Source of the DNA: Bog-950 sp046329535 | Lineage (GTDB): Bacteria > Bacteroidota > Bacteroidia > Chitinophagales > LD1 | Assembly: GCA_046329535.1 (NCBI GenBank) | Contig: JAXLUN010000002.1 | Coordinates: 124,001 to 188,000 of the forward strand | Reading direction: 5' to 3' | DNA length: 64,000 bases | Part shown: positions 10,307 through 19,880 of the stretch, piece after piece | Layout: each line of letters opens with the position of its first letter | Numbering within the stretch: the first letter of the stretch is position 1 | The notes under the pieces: model-generated | Seen by the model: only the letters and a program-made list of their open reading frames with translations | Told to the model about the DNA's origin: nothing | Database searches by the model: none | Made by a program: the position numbers and the translations under genes

Positions 10307-10339
10307 AAAAGCTAATAACAACTATTTGTTGAAAGCAAA
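10307..10339 (-). promoter_or_regulatory. Candidate promoter of murA
   Basis: On the minus strand, TTTG (10336-10339) is followed after 21 nt by TAGCTTTT (10307-10314), a 7 of 8 match to the Bacteroidota -7 consensus TAnnTTTG. The spacer falls within the usual range. It lies between the DUF4290 terminator and the murA ATG. One mismatch and no experimental support keep confidence low. Confidence 0.35.
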
Positions 10340-10349
10340 GAATTTGTTC

Positions 10350-10386
10350 AGACAAAAAAATCCCTTGCAAAGATGGAAGGGATTTT
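10350..10386 (-). terminator. Rho-independent terminator of the DUF4290 gene
   Basis: Stem AAAATCCCTT (10357-10366) pairs with AAGGGATTTT (10377-10386) around a 10-nt loop. On the minus strand it is followed by a run of T. It lies 29 bp beyond the DUF4290 stop and before murA. Confidence 0.8.
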
Positions 10387-10414
10387 ACTTAAGTGTCCTG
10401 ACAAAGCTATAAAT

Positions 10415-11107
10415 CTATGGTCTTCTCTTTTTAAAGTTCTTATTGCGGTTTTGCCCTCCTCCGTTGCTGCTTCCTCCTCCACCGTGACGAAACTTTCCAC
10501 CTCCATTACCTTTTCGGTTACTGGTCAAACGCACATCATTAGGTACGCCCTTGCCTTTATTGGCCCTGGCCAACGAATTGATATCTACATTATCCGAAAT
10601 CTGCAGCTGTCCTTTCGACAATAATTTAATATCACTCTTAATAGTTTCATCATTTACGTGGTCCTTGCTGTAGTTTTGGTATACCATTTTCATGAAGTTA
10701 CCAATACATTGAGTAAAGCCCTCCTGCTTTTCGGGGTCTTCAGTTTTAATAGCCTTGGCCACCAACGACTCTACATTTTTGCCGTAGTGCTTAAATCGAA
10801 TGCGTGATTGAGGGTAAGGTAACCGCTTAGGTTTCGCTTCAATCTCTTCACGCTTCTTAATCGGATAAGGAGAGTCTACATCCAGTTGATAGTCGCTCAT
10901 GATAAAAAGATGATCCCACAACTTGTGGCGAAAATCTTCCACATTGCGCAAATGGGGATTTAACTGCCCCATCAGTTCAATAATTTCTTTTGCAAAGATG
11001 TTGCGCTTCTCGCGGTCTTTCTCTCGCATACAACTTTCTACAATCAGCTGCACATGGCGGCCATATTCTTTTAATACTAATTTACTTCTGCCGGAATTGT
11101 AATCCAT
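10415..11107 (-). CDS. DUF4290 domain-containing protein
   Basis: A 230-aa cytoplasmic protein. Residues 1-165 match the Bacteroidota-specific DUF4290 family (MDYNSGRSKLVLKEYGRHVQ at the start, then DHLFIMSDYQLDVDSPYP). The last 40 residues are a low-complexity Gly/Asn/Arg/Lys tail (GGGKFRHGGGGSSNGGG, ending NFKKRRP) that looks like a flexible nucleic-acid-binding extension. No enzymatic motif is visible and the function is unknown. The gene lies directly upstream of murA, a neighbour I recall for this family in other Bacteroidota, although here a terminator separates the two. Confidence 0.88.
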   Translation of the reverse strand: MDYNSGRSKLVLKEYGRHVQLIVESCMREKDREKRNIFAKEIIELMGQLNPHLRNVEDFRHKLWDHLFIMSDYQLDVDSPYPIKKREEIEAKPKRLPYPQSRIRFKHYGKNVESLVAKAIKTEDPEKQEGFTQCIGNFMKMVYQNYSKDHVNDETIKSDIKLLSKGQLQISDNVDINSLARANKGKGVPNDVRLTSNRKGNGGGKFRHGGGGSSNGGGQNRNKNFKKRRP

Positions 11108-11280
11108 AGCCTTGTTGGTTTTATATAAATGATGAGGTCAGAAAACTTTTTCTGTAATTGTTTCAGACTGTTCTGGTGTTTACCGGAGCGAATTGAAAGG
11201 AGGGGATTCAACACTCTGTAAACGAACGGCCTTTGGTAGATGATGTAAACATGAAGATAATTTTTGTAAGTGCCAAATGG

Positions 11281-11655
11281 CTATGGCACCAGATAATTTT
11301 TACTCATCCATTTTATTTCTCTGTCACCTTTCTTTACAAGAATATTATCCAAAACAATATGGTCGCCTTTCTTAGCCATTTTCAACATTCTATCCCAGAG
11401 CAAATCAAATCTTTGTTGGTCGGCATTCATGCAGTTTTGGGGTAGGCACTTAGGACTACAATAACCTACCTTCAAAATCATCTGCTTGTTATTGATAAAA
11501 ATCTCACAGGAAAATACTTCGTAACCTGCAGGGAGTCCCAATGCCTGTTCGGCAGTTTTCCATTCCTTGTTGGCAATTGGTAAGGCTTCTTGTTTCTGAG
11601 CTTTTGCAAAACAACTGGAACCAATAAGTAAAAAGAGAAAATAGATATTTCGCAT
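11281..11655 (-). CDS. Small secreted protein of unknown function
   Basis: I do not recognise the family. From the ATG at 11655 the product is about 124 aa with a clear signal peptide (MRNIYFLFLLIGSSCFAKAQ), so it is exported. The mature part holds a Cys-rich motif (GYCSPKCLPQNC) that could form disulfides or bind metal. The upstream in-frame ATG at 11688 would add 11 residues before the signal peptide and is less likely. It lies about 45 bp after the uvrD-family helicase gene on the same strand and is probably co-transcribed with it. The signal peptide says it does not act with the helicase. Confidence 0.7.
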   Translation of the reverse strand: MRNIYFLFLLIGSSCFAKAQKQEALPIANKEWKTAEQALGLPAGYEVFSCEIFINNKQMILKVGYCSPKCLPQNCMNADQQRFDLLWDRMLKMAKKGDHIVLDNILVKKGDREIKWMSKNYLVP

Positions 11656-11700
11656 GATACGAAAAAGATTTTCGCTACTTGATATCATCTAACCAATCCA

Positions 11701-13974
11701 TCAATTCCCCTTGCTCAAAATTTTTACTTTGGCAAACTTGAGCATTATCTTTTTTACCCCGTAAGCGCTGAAAAAGATAGAAGCAATTTTATTTGCCCCG
11801 CTGCCATCAATAGAAACCACCTTGCCCTCTCCAAATTTCTCATGCAATACTTCCATTCCGGTTTGCAAGGTATTGGCATCATCCGGGATAAAGGGTTCGG
11901 ATGAATGATTAACTGGAGGTTGAGCCGTTGGCTTGGGTGATGGTGCAGATACAACCCGTGAAAAAGTAGAGATTGAGCTTGCTTGCTGATGCACCTTCGG
12001 CTTTTTCAAATCACCATGAAATGATACAATGTTATCAGGCACTTCTTGCAAAAAGCGACTGCTATCACAATAATTCAGTTGCCCGAATTTATAACGTGTA
12101 TTAGCATACGTTAAAAACAAACGCGCTTCAGCACGAGTAATGGCCACATAAAATAATCTACGCTCTTCTTCCAGATCATCCATACTGTACAGGGATTGTG
12201 TGCCCGGAAAAAGATTCTCTTCCATACCCACCACATAGACCACCGGAAACTCCAATCCCTTAGCGGCATGTACAGTCATCAACTTTACACTATCCAGATT
12301 CTCAGCACTCTTTTCATCACCCGTAAGCAAGGTAACGGTTTGTAAAAACGATCCCAGTGTTTTATCGTTTACCGAACCTTCATCGCCAACTACCTCATCG
12401 TCTTCCACAAATTCTTTAATTGAGTTCAATAACTCCTGAATATTTTCAAACCTGCTGATACCCTCTACTGTTTTATCGTTGTATAGCTCAGCAATAAGCT
12501 TAGTGGTTTTGCCAATATGCGCAGCCAGGTCATAGGCCGACATTTTCAATTGCTGTGCGGCAAAACTTTTCATCATCATCACAAATTCTTCAATGGCATT
12601 TTTGGTGCGCGAAGCAAAATCGGTGCGGTGAATATTTTCCATCACATCCCACAGGCGCATATTTTCATTGATGGCTATGATGCTTATTTTATCAATGGTT
12701 GTTTGACCAATGCCACGGGCTGGGTAATTGATAACGCGTTTCAAAGCTTCTTCATCATAATGGTTGACTGTAAGCTTTAAATAGGCTAGCAGGTCTTTAA
12801 TTTCCTTGCGCTGATAAAAGCTCATGCCTCCGTAAATCTTGTACGGAATATTCAACCTGCGCAGCGCCTCTTCAAAAGCCCGCGATTGTGCGTTGGTACG
12901 ATATAAAACTGCAAAGTCGTTATTCTTATAATGCTCCCGCATTTTCAACTCGTGAATTGAATCAGCCACCCAGCGACCCTCTTCGTTGTCACTTGGCGTT
13001 CGCACAATCTTTATGTCTTCGCCCTTATCATTTTCTGTCCATATTTCTTTCTTAATCTGATTGCGGTTGCGGTGAATCAGTTCGTTGGCGGCTTTTACAA
13101 TTTTTTGTGTGGAGCGGTAATTTTGTTCCAGCTTATAAACCTTCAGCTCAGGAAAATCTTTTTCAAAATTCAGTATATTATCAATGGTTGCTCCGCGAAA
13201 CGCATAAATACTCTGCGCATCATCGCCTACCACGGTAATGTTTTGAAACACATCGGCAATTTTGCGTACTATCTCATACTGCAAATAATTCGTGTCTTGA
13301 AACTCATCAATTAAAACGTACCTAAATTTGTGCTGATACTTGTACAACACATCGGGGAATTTTTCCAGAATCACGTGGGTATTCAATAGCAAATCATCAA
13401 AATCCATAGCGCCACTTTTAAAACAGCGATCGCAATAAATTTTATACAACTTGGCTAAAGCCGGTCTGCGGGCATTGACATCTTCGGTAAGCATTTCTCC
13501 ATTGGCCGCATAATCCTGCGGAGTAATGAGCGAATTTTTAGCCGATGAAATACGGTTATACACCTGACCAGGCTTATATATCTTATCATCCAGCCCCTGC
13601 TCCTTCACTATAGTTTTAATCAAACTCTTCGAATCCTCAGTATCGTAAATAGTAAAGTTGGCAGGATAACCGATTTTGGGTGCCTCTACCCGGAGTATTC
13701 GTGCAAACACTGAGTGAAAGGTACCCATGTAAAGGTTTCTGGCATTATTGCCCGAAATTTTTTCTATCCGCTGCCGCATAGATTCCGAAGCTTTATTGGT
13801 GAAGGTAAGCGCCAGTATGCCAAATGGGTCTACACCTTTGTTGAGCAGGTGAGCAATACGATACGTGAGCACCCTGGTTTTACCTGAGCCCGGACCAGCT
13901 ACAATGAGCGTAGGTCCATCACTGTTTACCACCGCCTGGCGCTGTGGTTCATTCAATTCATCTAAGTACGACAT
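11701..13974 (-). CDS. pcrA: ATP-dependent DNA helicase of the UvrD/PcrA family
   Basis: A 757-aa SF1A helicase that unwinds DNA 3' to 5' in nucleotide excision and mismatch repair and in clearing stalled complexes. Visible motifs: Q motif near LNEPQRQAV (8-16); Walker A AGPGSGKTR (26-34); motif Ia ALTFTNKAS; Walker B LIDEFQDTNY (221-230); motif III GDDAQSIYAFRGA (250-262); motif IV EQNYRST; motif V TVHAAKGLEFP; motif VI YVAITRAEARLF. The C-terminal 60 residues (GMEVLHEKFGEGKVVSIDG) form the tudor-like domain typical of PcrA. Length fits the family. It heads a short minus-strand unit with the small secreted protein downstream. Confidence 0.96.
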   Translation of the reverse strand: MSYLDELNEPQRQAVVNSDGPTLIVAGPGSGKTRVLTYRIAHLLNKGVDPFGILALTFTNKASESMRQRIEKISGNNARNLYMGTFHSVFARILRVEAPKIGYPANFTIYDTEDSKSLIKTIVKEQGLDDKIYKPGQVYNRISSAKNSLITPQDYAANGEMLTEDVNARRPALAKLYKIYCDRCFKSGAMDFDDLLLNTHVILEKFPDVLYKYQHKFRYVLIDEFQDTNYLQYEIVRKIADVFQNITVVGDDAQSIYAFRGATIDNILNFEKDFPELKVYKLEQNYRSTQKIVKAANELIHRNRNQIKKEIWTENDKGEDIKIVRTPSDNEEGRWVADSIHELKMREHYKNNDFAVLYRTNAQSRAFEEALRRLNIPYKIYGGMSFYQRKEIKDLLAYLKLTVNHYDEEALKRVINYPARGIGQTTIDKISIIAINENMRLWDVMENIHRTDFASRTKNAIEEFVMMMKSFAAQQLKMSAYDLAAHIGKTTKLIAELYNDKTVEGISRFENIQELLNSIKEFVEDDEVVGDEGSVNDKTLGSFLQTVTLLTGDEKSAENLDSVKLMTVHAAKGLEFPVVYVVGMEENLFPGTQSLYSMDDLEEERRLFYVAITRAEARLFLTYANTRYKFGQLNYCDSSRFLQEVPDNIVSFHGDLKKPKVHQQASSISTFSRVVSAPSPKPTAQPPVNHSSEPFIPDDANTLQTGMEVLHEKFGEGKVVSIDGSGANKIASIFFSAYGVKKIMLKFAKVKILSKGN

Positions 13975-14080
13975 GAGGCGAAAATAACCGAAGCAAAAAG
14001 ATGCACCCGAAGAATTTTAAACAGTTCGAGTGAAAAAGTTTTTATCCTGACAGGAATGGAAAATGTTTACCTCTAATTCA

Positions 14081-14923
14081 TTAGCGGTATGTGCCGTTTG
14101 GACTTGGGCAGCGGGTAGTCATGATAGTATAGGAGATAGTAATTCCACCAAACAGATAGTCGTCTTTTTTAGGTGACTGACCACGCTGATAACCGGGTTT
14201 ACCTATTTTTTCGCCACCGTTTTCGCCTGAACGGTCAGAGAGGGCACCAGCCAAACCAGTAGACCCTCCGGGCAGAGATGCATAACTCGGATACTTGCCG
14301 CTTACATCATCTAAATAATCGGTAAAGGTTTTGCGCACTCCGGCTTCTATACCAATGTTCCAGTTGCGTTTAAATGAGAACTTAAAACCGCCAACAATAG
14401 GAATAGCAAAGCTGAATAGCCTATACTTTTTTACCCCGGAATAACTGGGATCATTTTGACCCTCGGTACCCAACGGCTGCAGGTAATACCACTTACCGCC
14501 ATACTCGGTTTTAGGATTAAAAAAGAAAATAGAAAAACCGGTGCCCAGATAGGGAGTAAACCAGTGTTTCTTACTTTCCTTATCGTATTTCAAAAAATTA
14601 AACTCGATAATGGAGGTAATATCGAAAATATCAGTTTTGAAAGAAAGGTTCCGCTGCAGATTCCAAGCGGTTTTAGTACCCGAATCTTTAAACTCAGCAA
14701 TACCCCAGTTGATAGAGGTTTTCCAGGCACCGCGATATTTAATATTGTAACGATAAAATGCCCCGGCTCCGGGACGCACAAACTTGAATGAAGTTTTAGT
14801 ATTCAAGTCGCCAAAGTAATTGGTTACCCCACCCCATACACCAAACTCATGTATCTGTGCATCAGCCGAAAAAAACAGCAGCAACAGTGCGATGAACAAA
14901 CCGGATGTGATTAACCTTTTCAT
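14081..14923 (-). CDS. DUF6089-type outer-membrane beta-barrel protein
   Basis: About 280 aa from the ATG at 14923, which gives a clean signal peptide (MKRLITSGLFIALLLLFFSA then DAQ). The mature part begins IHEFGVWGGVTNYFGDLNT and continues in alternating hydrophobic strands (TPYLGTGFSIFFFNP, GGFKFSFKRNWNIGIEAGVR), as in the DUF6089 porin-like family of Bacteroidota. An in-frame ATG at 14980 lies only 2 bp after the nadK stop and would add 19 residues with a second hydrophobic stretch; it could be the true start if translation is coupled. Co-directional with nadK and probably one transcript. Function unknown. Confidence 0.8.
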   Translation of the reverse strand: MKRLITSGLFIALLLLFFSADAQIHEFGVWGGVTNYFGDLNTKTSFKFVRPGAGAFYRYNIKYRGAWKTSINWGIAEFKDSGTKTAWNLQRNLSFKTDIFDITSIIEFNFLKYDKESKKHWFTPYLGTGFSIFFFNPKTEYGGKWYYLQPLGTEGQNDPSYSGVKKYRLFSFAIPIVGGFKFSFKRNWNIGIEAGVRKTFTDYLDDVSGKYPSYASLPGGSTGLAGALSDRSGENGGEKIGKPGYQRGQSPKKDDYLFGGITISYTIMTTRCPSPNGTYR

Positions 14924-14982
14924 TTTTAAAGAGTGCGCGAAGAAACATACAACGAAGCAGAATGCAAAATGTTGTTTCATGC

Positions 14983-15855
14983 TTAATTACGTTGGTCGCT
15001 GCCCCAGTTTAATTTGGTTTTAAGGGCCGTGAGAAAACTCTGGTCGGTAAGACGGATAATATTGGCATGATATGGGGCTTTTTTAACCGCCAGCTGAAAC
15101 GATGAATCAATAGCTTTGGAACGGGCATCTAGCGTGCATAGAAAGCTATCGCCCCGGCCGGTTACTTCAAAAGATAAAATAGCATCGTCATTCACCAGCA
15201 TGGGCCTTACGTTTAAGTTATGGGGAGCCACCGGGGTAATTGCAAATGTATTGCTGGTAGGATAAATAATAGGCCCTCCGCAACTTAAGGAATAACCGGT
15301 AGAACCCGTAGGAGTAGCAATTATCAAACCATCGGCCCAATAGGTGTTCAGCAACTCACCGTTCAGATAAGCATTAACGGTTATCATGCTGCTTTGGTCT
15401 CTGCGCTGAATAGTCATATCATTGAGCGCAATATTATCGGCAAACAAAGGCTTGCTGCTTTCTAATTGTAACAGCGAACGCTTATCTATCATATAACTGC
15501 CATTGATGATAGCATCTACAGCTGCCTGAATCTGCTCTCGACCTAAGCTGGCTAAAAACCCCAGCCTCCCGAAATTGATACCCAATATGGGAATTTCGCT
15601 CTCCTTAATCATAACTACCGCATCCAGAATGGTGCCGTCTCCACCCAAACTAAACACTACTTCGGTATCAGCTTTAATTTTATCAAAATTCAGGTAGGTA
15701 TCAGCTTCTATGTGAATATCCATTTCGTTTTTCATCAAGTCGAAAAACCGTTTTTCTACCATATACTTCATCCTTTTGAGATGCAGATAATCAAACAGTT
15801 CCTGTGCCTGTGCGGCCTTAGACTTGTTGAAGGTTTTTCCGAAAATGGCAATCAT
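14983..15855 (-). CDS. nadK: NAD kinase
   Basis: A 290-aa cytoplasmic enzyme that phosphorylates NAD to NADP with ATP. Diagnostic motifs are FSLGGDGTILDAV (69-81, the GGDG phosphate-binding loop), LGINFGRLGFLA, and the NAD-binding ADGLIIATPTGSTGYSLSCGG segment. Length matches bacterial NadK. The gene follows metH after about 100 bp and lies immediately upstream of the DUF6089 gene, where the 2-bp gap suggests a shared transcript. Confidence 0.97.
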   Translation of the reverse strand: MIAIFGKTFNKSKAAQAQELFDYLHLKRMKYMVEKRFFDLMKNEMDIHIEADTYLNFDKIKADTEVVFSLGGDGTILDAVVMIKESEIPILGINFGRLGFLASLGREQIQAAVDAIINGSYMIDKRSLLQLESSKPLFADNIALNDMTIQRRDQSSMITVNAYLNGELLNTYWADGLIIATPTGSTGYSLSCGGPIIYPTSNTFAITPVAPHNLNVRPMLVNDDAILSFEVTGRGDSFLCTLDARSKAIDSSFQLAVKKAPYHANIIRLTDQSFLTALKTKLNWGSDQRN

Positions 15856-15956
15856 GGTGTGAATGTAAAAAATAGCGTGGATTCCCGTCAGACACTTTTT
15901 TCAAAGCGGAGCTCTATTGCCTGTAACATAATGTCTTTTCAGGATATTAAGAATTA

Positions 15957-18900
15957 TCAGTAAGCCAGATTAGGCCCAAGCCACCTTTCCATTTCGGCTA
16001 CAGAAATACCCTTGGCGTTGGCCAATGATTCAACTTGGTCTTTTTGAATTTTACCAACACCAAAGTATTTTACATGGGGCGAAGCAAAATAAAAACCGCT
16101 TACACTGGCTGTGGGATACATGGCGTAGCTTTCGGTGAGTTTAACTCCGACATTTTTTTCAGCATCCAGCAATTGCCAGATAGTTGGTTTCAGAGTATGA
16201 TCCGGACAGGCGGCATAGCCCGGTGCAGGACGTATACCCTGATACTTTTCCTGTACCAATTCTTCCTTAGTTAGGTTTTCGTTGGCAGCATAACCCCAAA
16301 ATTCTTTTCGAACGCGCTCATGAATTCTTTCAGCAAAGGCCTCTGCTAAACGGTCGGCTAAGGCCTTGAGCATAATGCAATGGTAATCATCGTGGTCTTT
16401 TTCAAACTTCTGTATCCACTTTTCAATACCGATACCGGCCGTAAGTGCAAAAGCTCCGAAATAATCTTTATCGGGGGCAATAAAATCTGCCAGACAAAGA
16501 TTAGGCTGTCGGTCTTTCTTGGTTTGCTGCCGCATAAAATCAAAACGTATCCCGTTCGATAATTCAACAGTATCCTCTTTAGACTTAGCTTCAAAAATCC
16601 CTACAACGGCTTTGGCTCTTATCCATTTTTCGCCAATAATTTGTTTCAGTAAAACCTGAGCATCATCAAAAAGTTTTTTGGCTTCAGCTCCGTAGCGGGA
16701 GTTTTCAAAAATGCGTGGATAAACTCCGTTCATTTCCCAGGTAGAGAAGAAAGGGGACCAGTCAATGTATGCAGCCAGTTCTTCTAAACTGTAATCATCA
16801 AACACCTTTACTCCTGTAAAGTTCGGCTTAGTAATATGTATACTGCCAGGTTCCGTTTGATACTTATTTTTCCGCGCCTGAGTCAGAGTTACATACTCTA
16901 CATCACTTTTACGATTGGCGTGCAGTTCACGCATTTCAGCATACTCCTTTTTCACGGTAGCCGAAAAGCTTTCGCTTTCCTCTTTACTCAGCAAACTGCT
17001 GGCAACGGTTACTGCTTTAGAAGCATCAAGCACATGCACCACATTACCTGAAAAAACAGGAGCCACTTTAACGGCAGTATGTAATTTAGAAGTGGTGGCC
17101 CCCCCAATCAGCAAAGGTTGTTTCATGCCCAGACGTTCCATCTCTTTTGCCACATGAACCATTTCATCGAGCGATGGAGTAATCAATCCGCTGAGGCCGA
17201 TAATCTGCGCACCTTCTTCGCGGGCACGCTCCAGAATTTTATCGGCCGGAACCATTACACCCATGTCTACAATCTCATAGTTATTGCAGGCCAGCACCAC
17301 CCCAACGATGTTTTTTCCAATATCGTGCACATCGCCTTTTACAGTAGCTAAAAGAATTTTGCCATTGTTCTTTGCAGTGTTGCCCGATTTTTTCTTCTCC
17401 TCCTCAAGATACGGAAGTAAGTAGGCTACCGCTTTTTTCATCACACGCGCACTCTTTACCACCTGTGGTAAAAACATTTTACCTCCACCGAATAAATCAC
17501 CCACGATGTTCATGCCGGCCATCAAAGGACCTTCAATAACTTCTAAAGGCTTGTCATATTTCTGTCTGGCTTCTTCGGTATCGGCATCAATAAATTCCAC
17601 AATACCTTTTACCAGGGCATGAGCCAGTCGGTCTTCAACAGGACCACTTCTCCATTCTTCATTTACTACCTCGGCTTTATCTTTCTTCTTCACTGTTTCG
17701 GCAAAGGCCAATAGGCGCTCAGTTGCATCCTCTCTTCTATCCAACAAAACATCTTCTACATGCTCCAGCAACTCTTTCGGAATATCATCATATACTTCGA
17801 GCATCGTGGGATTTACAATCCCCATATCCATTCCATTCTTTATTGCATGATACAGAAAAGCAGAGTGCATAGCCTCGCGCACCGCATTATTTCCACGGAA
17901 AGAAAAACTCACATTACTCACCCCTCCGCTGATATGTGCATGCGGCAAATTTTCCTTAATCCATTTGGTAGCGCGGAAAAAGTCAACGGCATTCTGTCGG
18001 TGCTCTTCCATACCCGTAGCAACCGGAAAAATATTCGGGTCAAAGATGATGTCTTCGGGGGGGAAGCCCGCCTGCTGCGTGAGTATTTTATAGCTACGTT
18101 CACATATTTCAATGCGCCTTTCGTAGGAATCTGCCTGGCCTTTCTCATCAAAAGCCATTACAATAACCGCAGCTCCGTACTGGTGAACCAATATGGCCTG
18201 TTTAATAAATTCTTCCTCCCCACCTTTCAGTGAAATTGAATTGACAATTCCTTTACCCTGTAAGCATTTCAGACCTGCTTCAATGATATGAAATTTAGAG
18301 CTGTCTATCATTACCGGTACTTTGGCAATGTCGGGCTCGCTGGCGGTAAGTGACAGAAACTTTTTCATGGCCTGTTCACCGTCCAGCATACCTTCATCCA
18401 TATTTACATCAATTACCTGTGCTCCACCCTGAACCTGGTCAAGTGCCACTGCCAGCGCATCTTCGTATTTATTTTCCTTTATGAGTTTTAAAAACTTTGC
18501 CGAGCCTGTTACGTTGGTACGCTCCCCTACATTCATAAAATTACTTTCGGCTGTCAGGGTTACGGGCTCTAGTCCGCTTAATTGCATAAACGGAATTCTG
18601 CGCGGCTTTTTGCGCGGAGCATATTTTTCGGCCACTCTTGCAAACTCGCGAATATGATCGGGTGTAGTGCCGCAGCATCCACCAACAATATTAACGAACC
18701 CGCTTTTACAAAACTCTTCAATGTCATCCGCCATCATTACCGGTGTTTCATCGTAACCACCAAAAGCATTCGGTAAACCGGCATTTGGATAAACGCTCAC
18801 CCAGGTATGCGCTACATTCGACAAGGTTTCAAGGTAAGGTCGCATATCCTTTGCTCCTAAGGCACAGTTTAACCCAACTGAAAGCAGGTTGGCATGTTTA

Positions 18901-19604
18901 ATAGAAATCCAGAAAGCTTCGGTGGTTTGCCCACTCAGGGTTCTACCGCTGGCATCGGTTATAGTTCCCGAAACAGATACCGGCAGATTGGTTCCCTTTT
19001 CTTCCTGCACTTTCATAATAGCGAATAAAGCAGCCTTGCAATTAAGTGTATCGAAAACGGTTTCTACCAATAGCCAATCAACCCCGCCATCAATCAAGCC
19101 TCGTGCCTGCTCGCTGTAGGCTGTTACCAACTCATCAAAACTAATAGCCCGGAAACCGGGATTATTAACATCGGGAGAAATACTGGCCGTACGATTGGTA
19201 GGGCCAAAAGCTCCGGCTACAAAACGAGGCTTGGCGGGATTTTTCCTTGTAAATTCCCGTGCTACTTCTTTTGCAATTTTTGCCGATTGAAAATTGAGTT
19301 CATAAGCCAGGTGTTCGAGTTTGTAATCAGCCTGGGCAATGGTGGTGGAAGAGAAAGTGTTGGTTTCTGCAATATCTGCACCGGCCTCAAAATACTGCGC
19401 ATGAATTTCTTTAATGATTTGCGGCTGTGTAATACTGAGCAAATCATTGTTGCCTTTTAAATCATGGGTATGGCTTTTAAAAAGTTCTCCTCTAAAGTCC
19501 TCCTCGCTTAAAGCGTAGCGCTGAATCATAGTGCCCATGGCACCATCCAGCACCATAATACGCTTCTCAATTTCCTGTTCAAATTTAGATGGGTTATTAT
19601 TCAT
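15957..19604 (-). CDS. metH: Cobalamin-dependent methionine synthase
   Basis: A 1215-aa cytoplasmic enzyme that moves the methyl group of 5-methyltetrahydrofolate through cobalamin to homocysteine, giving methionine. All four modules are present: homocysteine-binding barrel (about 10-330) with zinc ligands Cys247, Cys310 and Cys311 (LNCALGA, GGCCGTTP); pterin-binding barrel (about 350-620); cap and cobalamin-binding domains with DVHDIG (D758, H760, G763); and the SAM-dependent activation domain (about 900-1215). Full length, so no split activation domain. The ATG at 19604 is preferred to a TTG two codons upstream. A SAM-I riboswitch precedes it, so methionine sufficiency should reduce expression. 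Confidence 0.97.
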   Translation of the reverse strand: MNNNPSKFEQEIEKRIMVLDGAMGTMIQRYALSEEDFRGELFKSHTHDLKGNNDLLSITQPQIIKEIHAQYFEAGADIAETNTFSSTTIAQADYKLEHLAYELNFQSAKIAKEVAREFTRKNPAKPRFVAGAFGPTNRTASISPDVNNPGFRAISFDELVTAYSEQARGLIDGGVDWLLVETVFDTLNCKAALFAIMKVQEEKGTNLPVSVSGTITDASGRTLSGQTTEAFWISIKHANLLSVGLNCALGAKDMRPYLETLSNVAHTWVSVYPNAGLPNAFGGYDETPVMMADDIEEFCKSGFVNIVGGCCGTTPDHIREFARVAEKYAPRKKPRRIPFMQLSGLEPVTLTAESNFMNVGERTNVTGSAKFLKLIKENKYEDALAVALDQVQGGAQVIDVNMDEGMLDGEQAMKKFLSLTASEPDIAKVPVMIDSSKFHIIEAGLKCLQGKGIVNSISLKGGEEEFIKQAILVHQYGAAVIVMAFDEKGQADSYERRIEICERSYKILTQQAGFPPEDIIFDPNIFPVATGMEEHRQNAVDFFRATKWIKENLPHAHISGGVSNVSFSFRGNNAVREAMHSAFLYHAIKNGMDMGIVNPTMLEVYDDIPKELLEHVEDVLLDRREDATERLLAFAETVKKKDKAEVVNEEWRSGPVEDRLAHALVKGIVEFIDADTEEARQKYDKPLEVIEGPLMAGMNIVGDLFGGGKMFLPQVVKSARVMKKAVAYLLPYLEEEKKKSGNTAKNNGKILLATVKGDVHDIGKNIVGVVLACNNYEIVDMGVMVPADKILERAREEGAQIIGLSGLITPSLDEMVHVAKEMERLGMKQPLLIGGATTSKLHTAVKVAPVFSGNVVHVLDASKAVTVASSLLSKEESESFSATVKKEYAEMRELHANRKSDVEYVTLTQARKNKYQTEPGSIHITKPNFTGVKVFDDYSLEELAAYIDWSPFFSTWEMNGVYPRIFENSRYGAEAKKLFDDAQVLLKQIIGEKWIRAKAVVGIFEAKSKEDTVELSNGIRFDFMRQQTKKDRQPNLCLADFIAPDKDYFGAFALTAGIGIEKWIQKFEKDHDDYHCIMLKALADRLAEAFAERIHERVRKEFWGYAANENLTKEELVQEKYQGIRPAPGYAACPDHTLKPTIWQLLDAEKNVGVKLTESYAMYPTASVSGFYFASPHVKYFGVGKIQKDQVESLANAKGISVAEMERWLGPNLAY

Positions 19605-19695
19605 AAACAATTATTCAATAGGTAGTAATTAGAAAAACAAAACCTGCGATTAAATGTGTCGGCAAGAAAACTTAAGGAAGGAGAAAATAAATTCT

Positions 19696-19806
19696 TCTTA
19701 TCTATCTCTGATAAATTACCAGAGCAGGATTTGGCACCTTTCACAAAACTAATTGAGATGGTTGTCAAGACTTCATCGGGCCTGTCCCTCAGTCTTTCTT
19801 GATAAC
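19696..19806 (-). ncRNA. SAM-I (S-box) riboswitch upstream of metH
   Basis: Read on the minus strand, the leader shows the ordered S-box core. P1 5' strand TTATCAAGA (19805 downward); the conserved GAGGGACAGGCCCGATGAAG; GACAACC; GAAAGGTGCCAAATCCTGC; a P4 hairpin CTCTG-loop-CAGAG; and P1 3' strand GATAAG (19702-19697). This is the SAM-binding aptamer that turns off methionine genes when SAM is high. It ends about 90 nt before the metH ATG. I see no strong intrinsic terminator in that space, so control could act on translation or through a weaker structure. Confidence 0.95.
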
Positions 19807-19826
19807 AATTTATTCAAAGAGCAGGG

Positions 19827-19834
19827 CAAATATA
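19827..19834 (-). promoter_or_regulatory. -7 promoter element of metH
   Basis: TATATTTG on the minus strand is an exact match to the Bacteroidota -7 consensus TAnnTTTG. It would start transcription about 15 nt before the riboswitch P1 stem, which is where a riboswitch promoter should be. No clear -33 TTTG is seen at standard spacing. The element overlaps the metF leader on the other strand. Confidence 0.6.
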
Positions 19835-19880
19835 ATCATGTAAATGAAGAATGAAAATCCTTGTTTACATTCGCGGCCGT

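Noticed and set aside
11270..11289. Hairpin GTGCCA/TGGCAC at the end of the small secreted-protein gene
   Set aside because: Only 6 bp of stem, overlaps the stop codon and lacks a good T-run.
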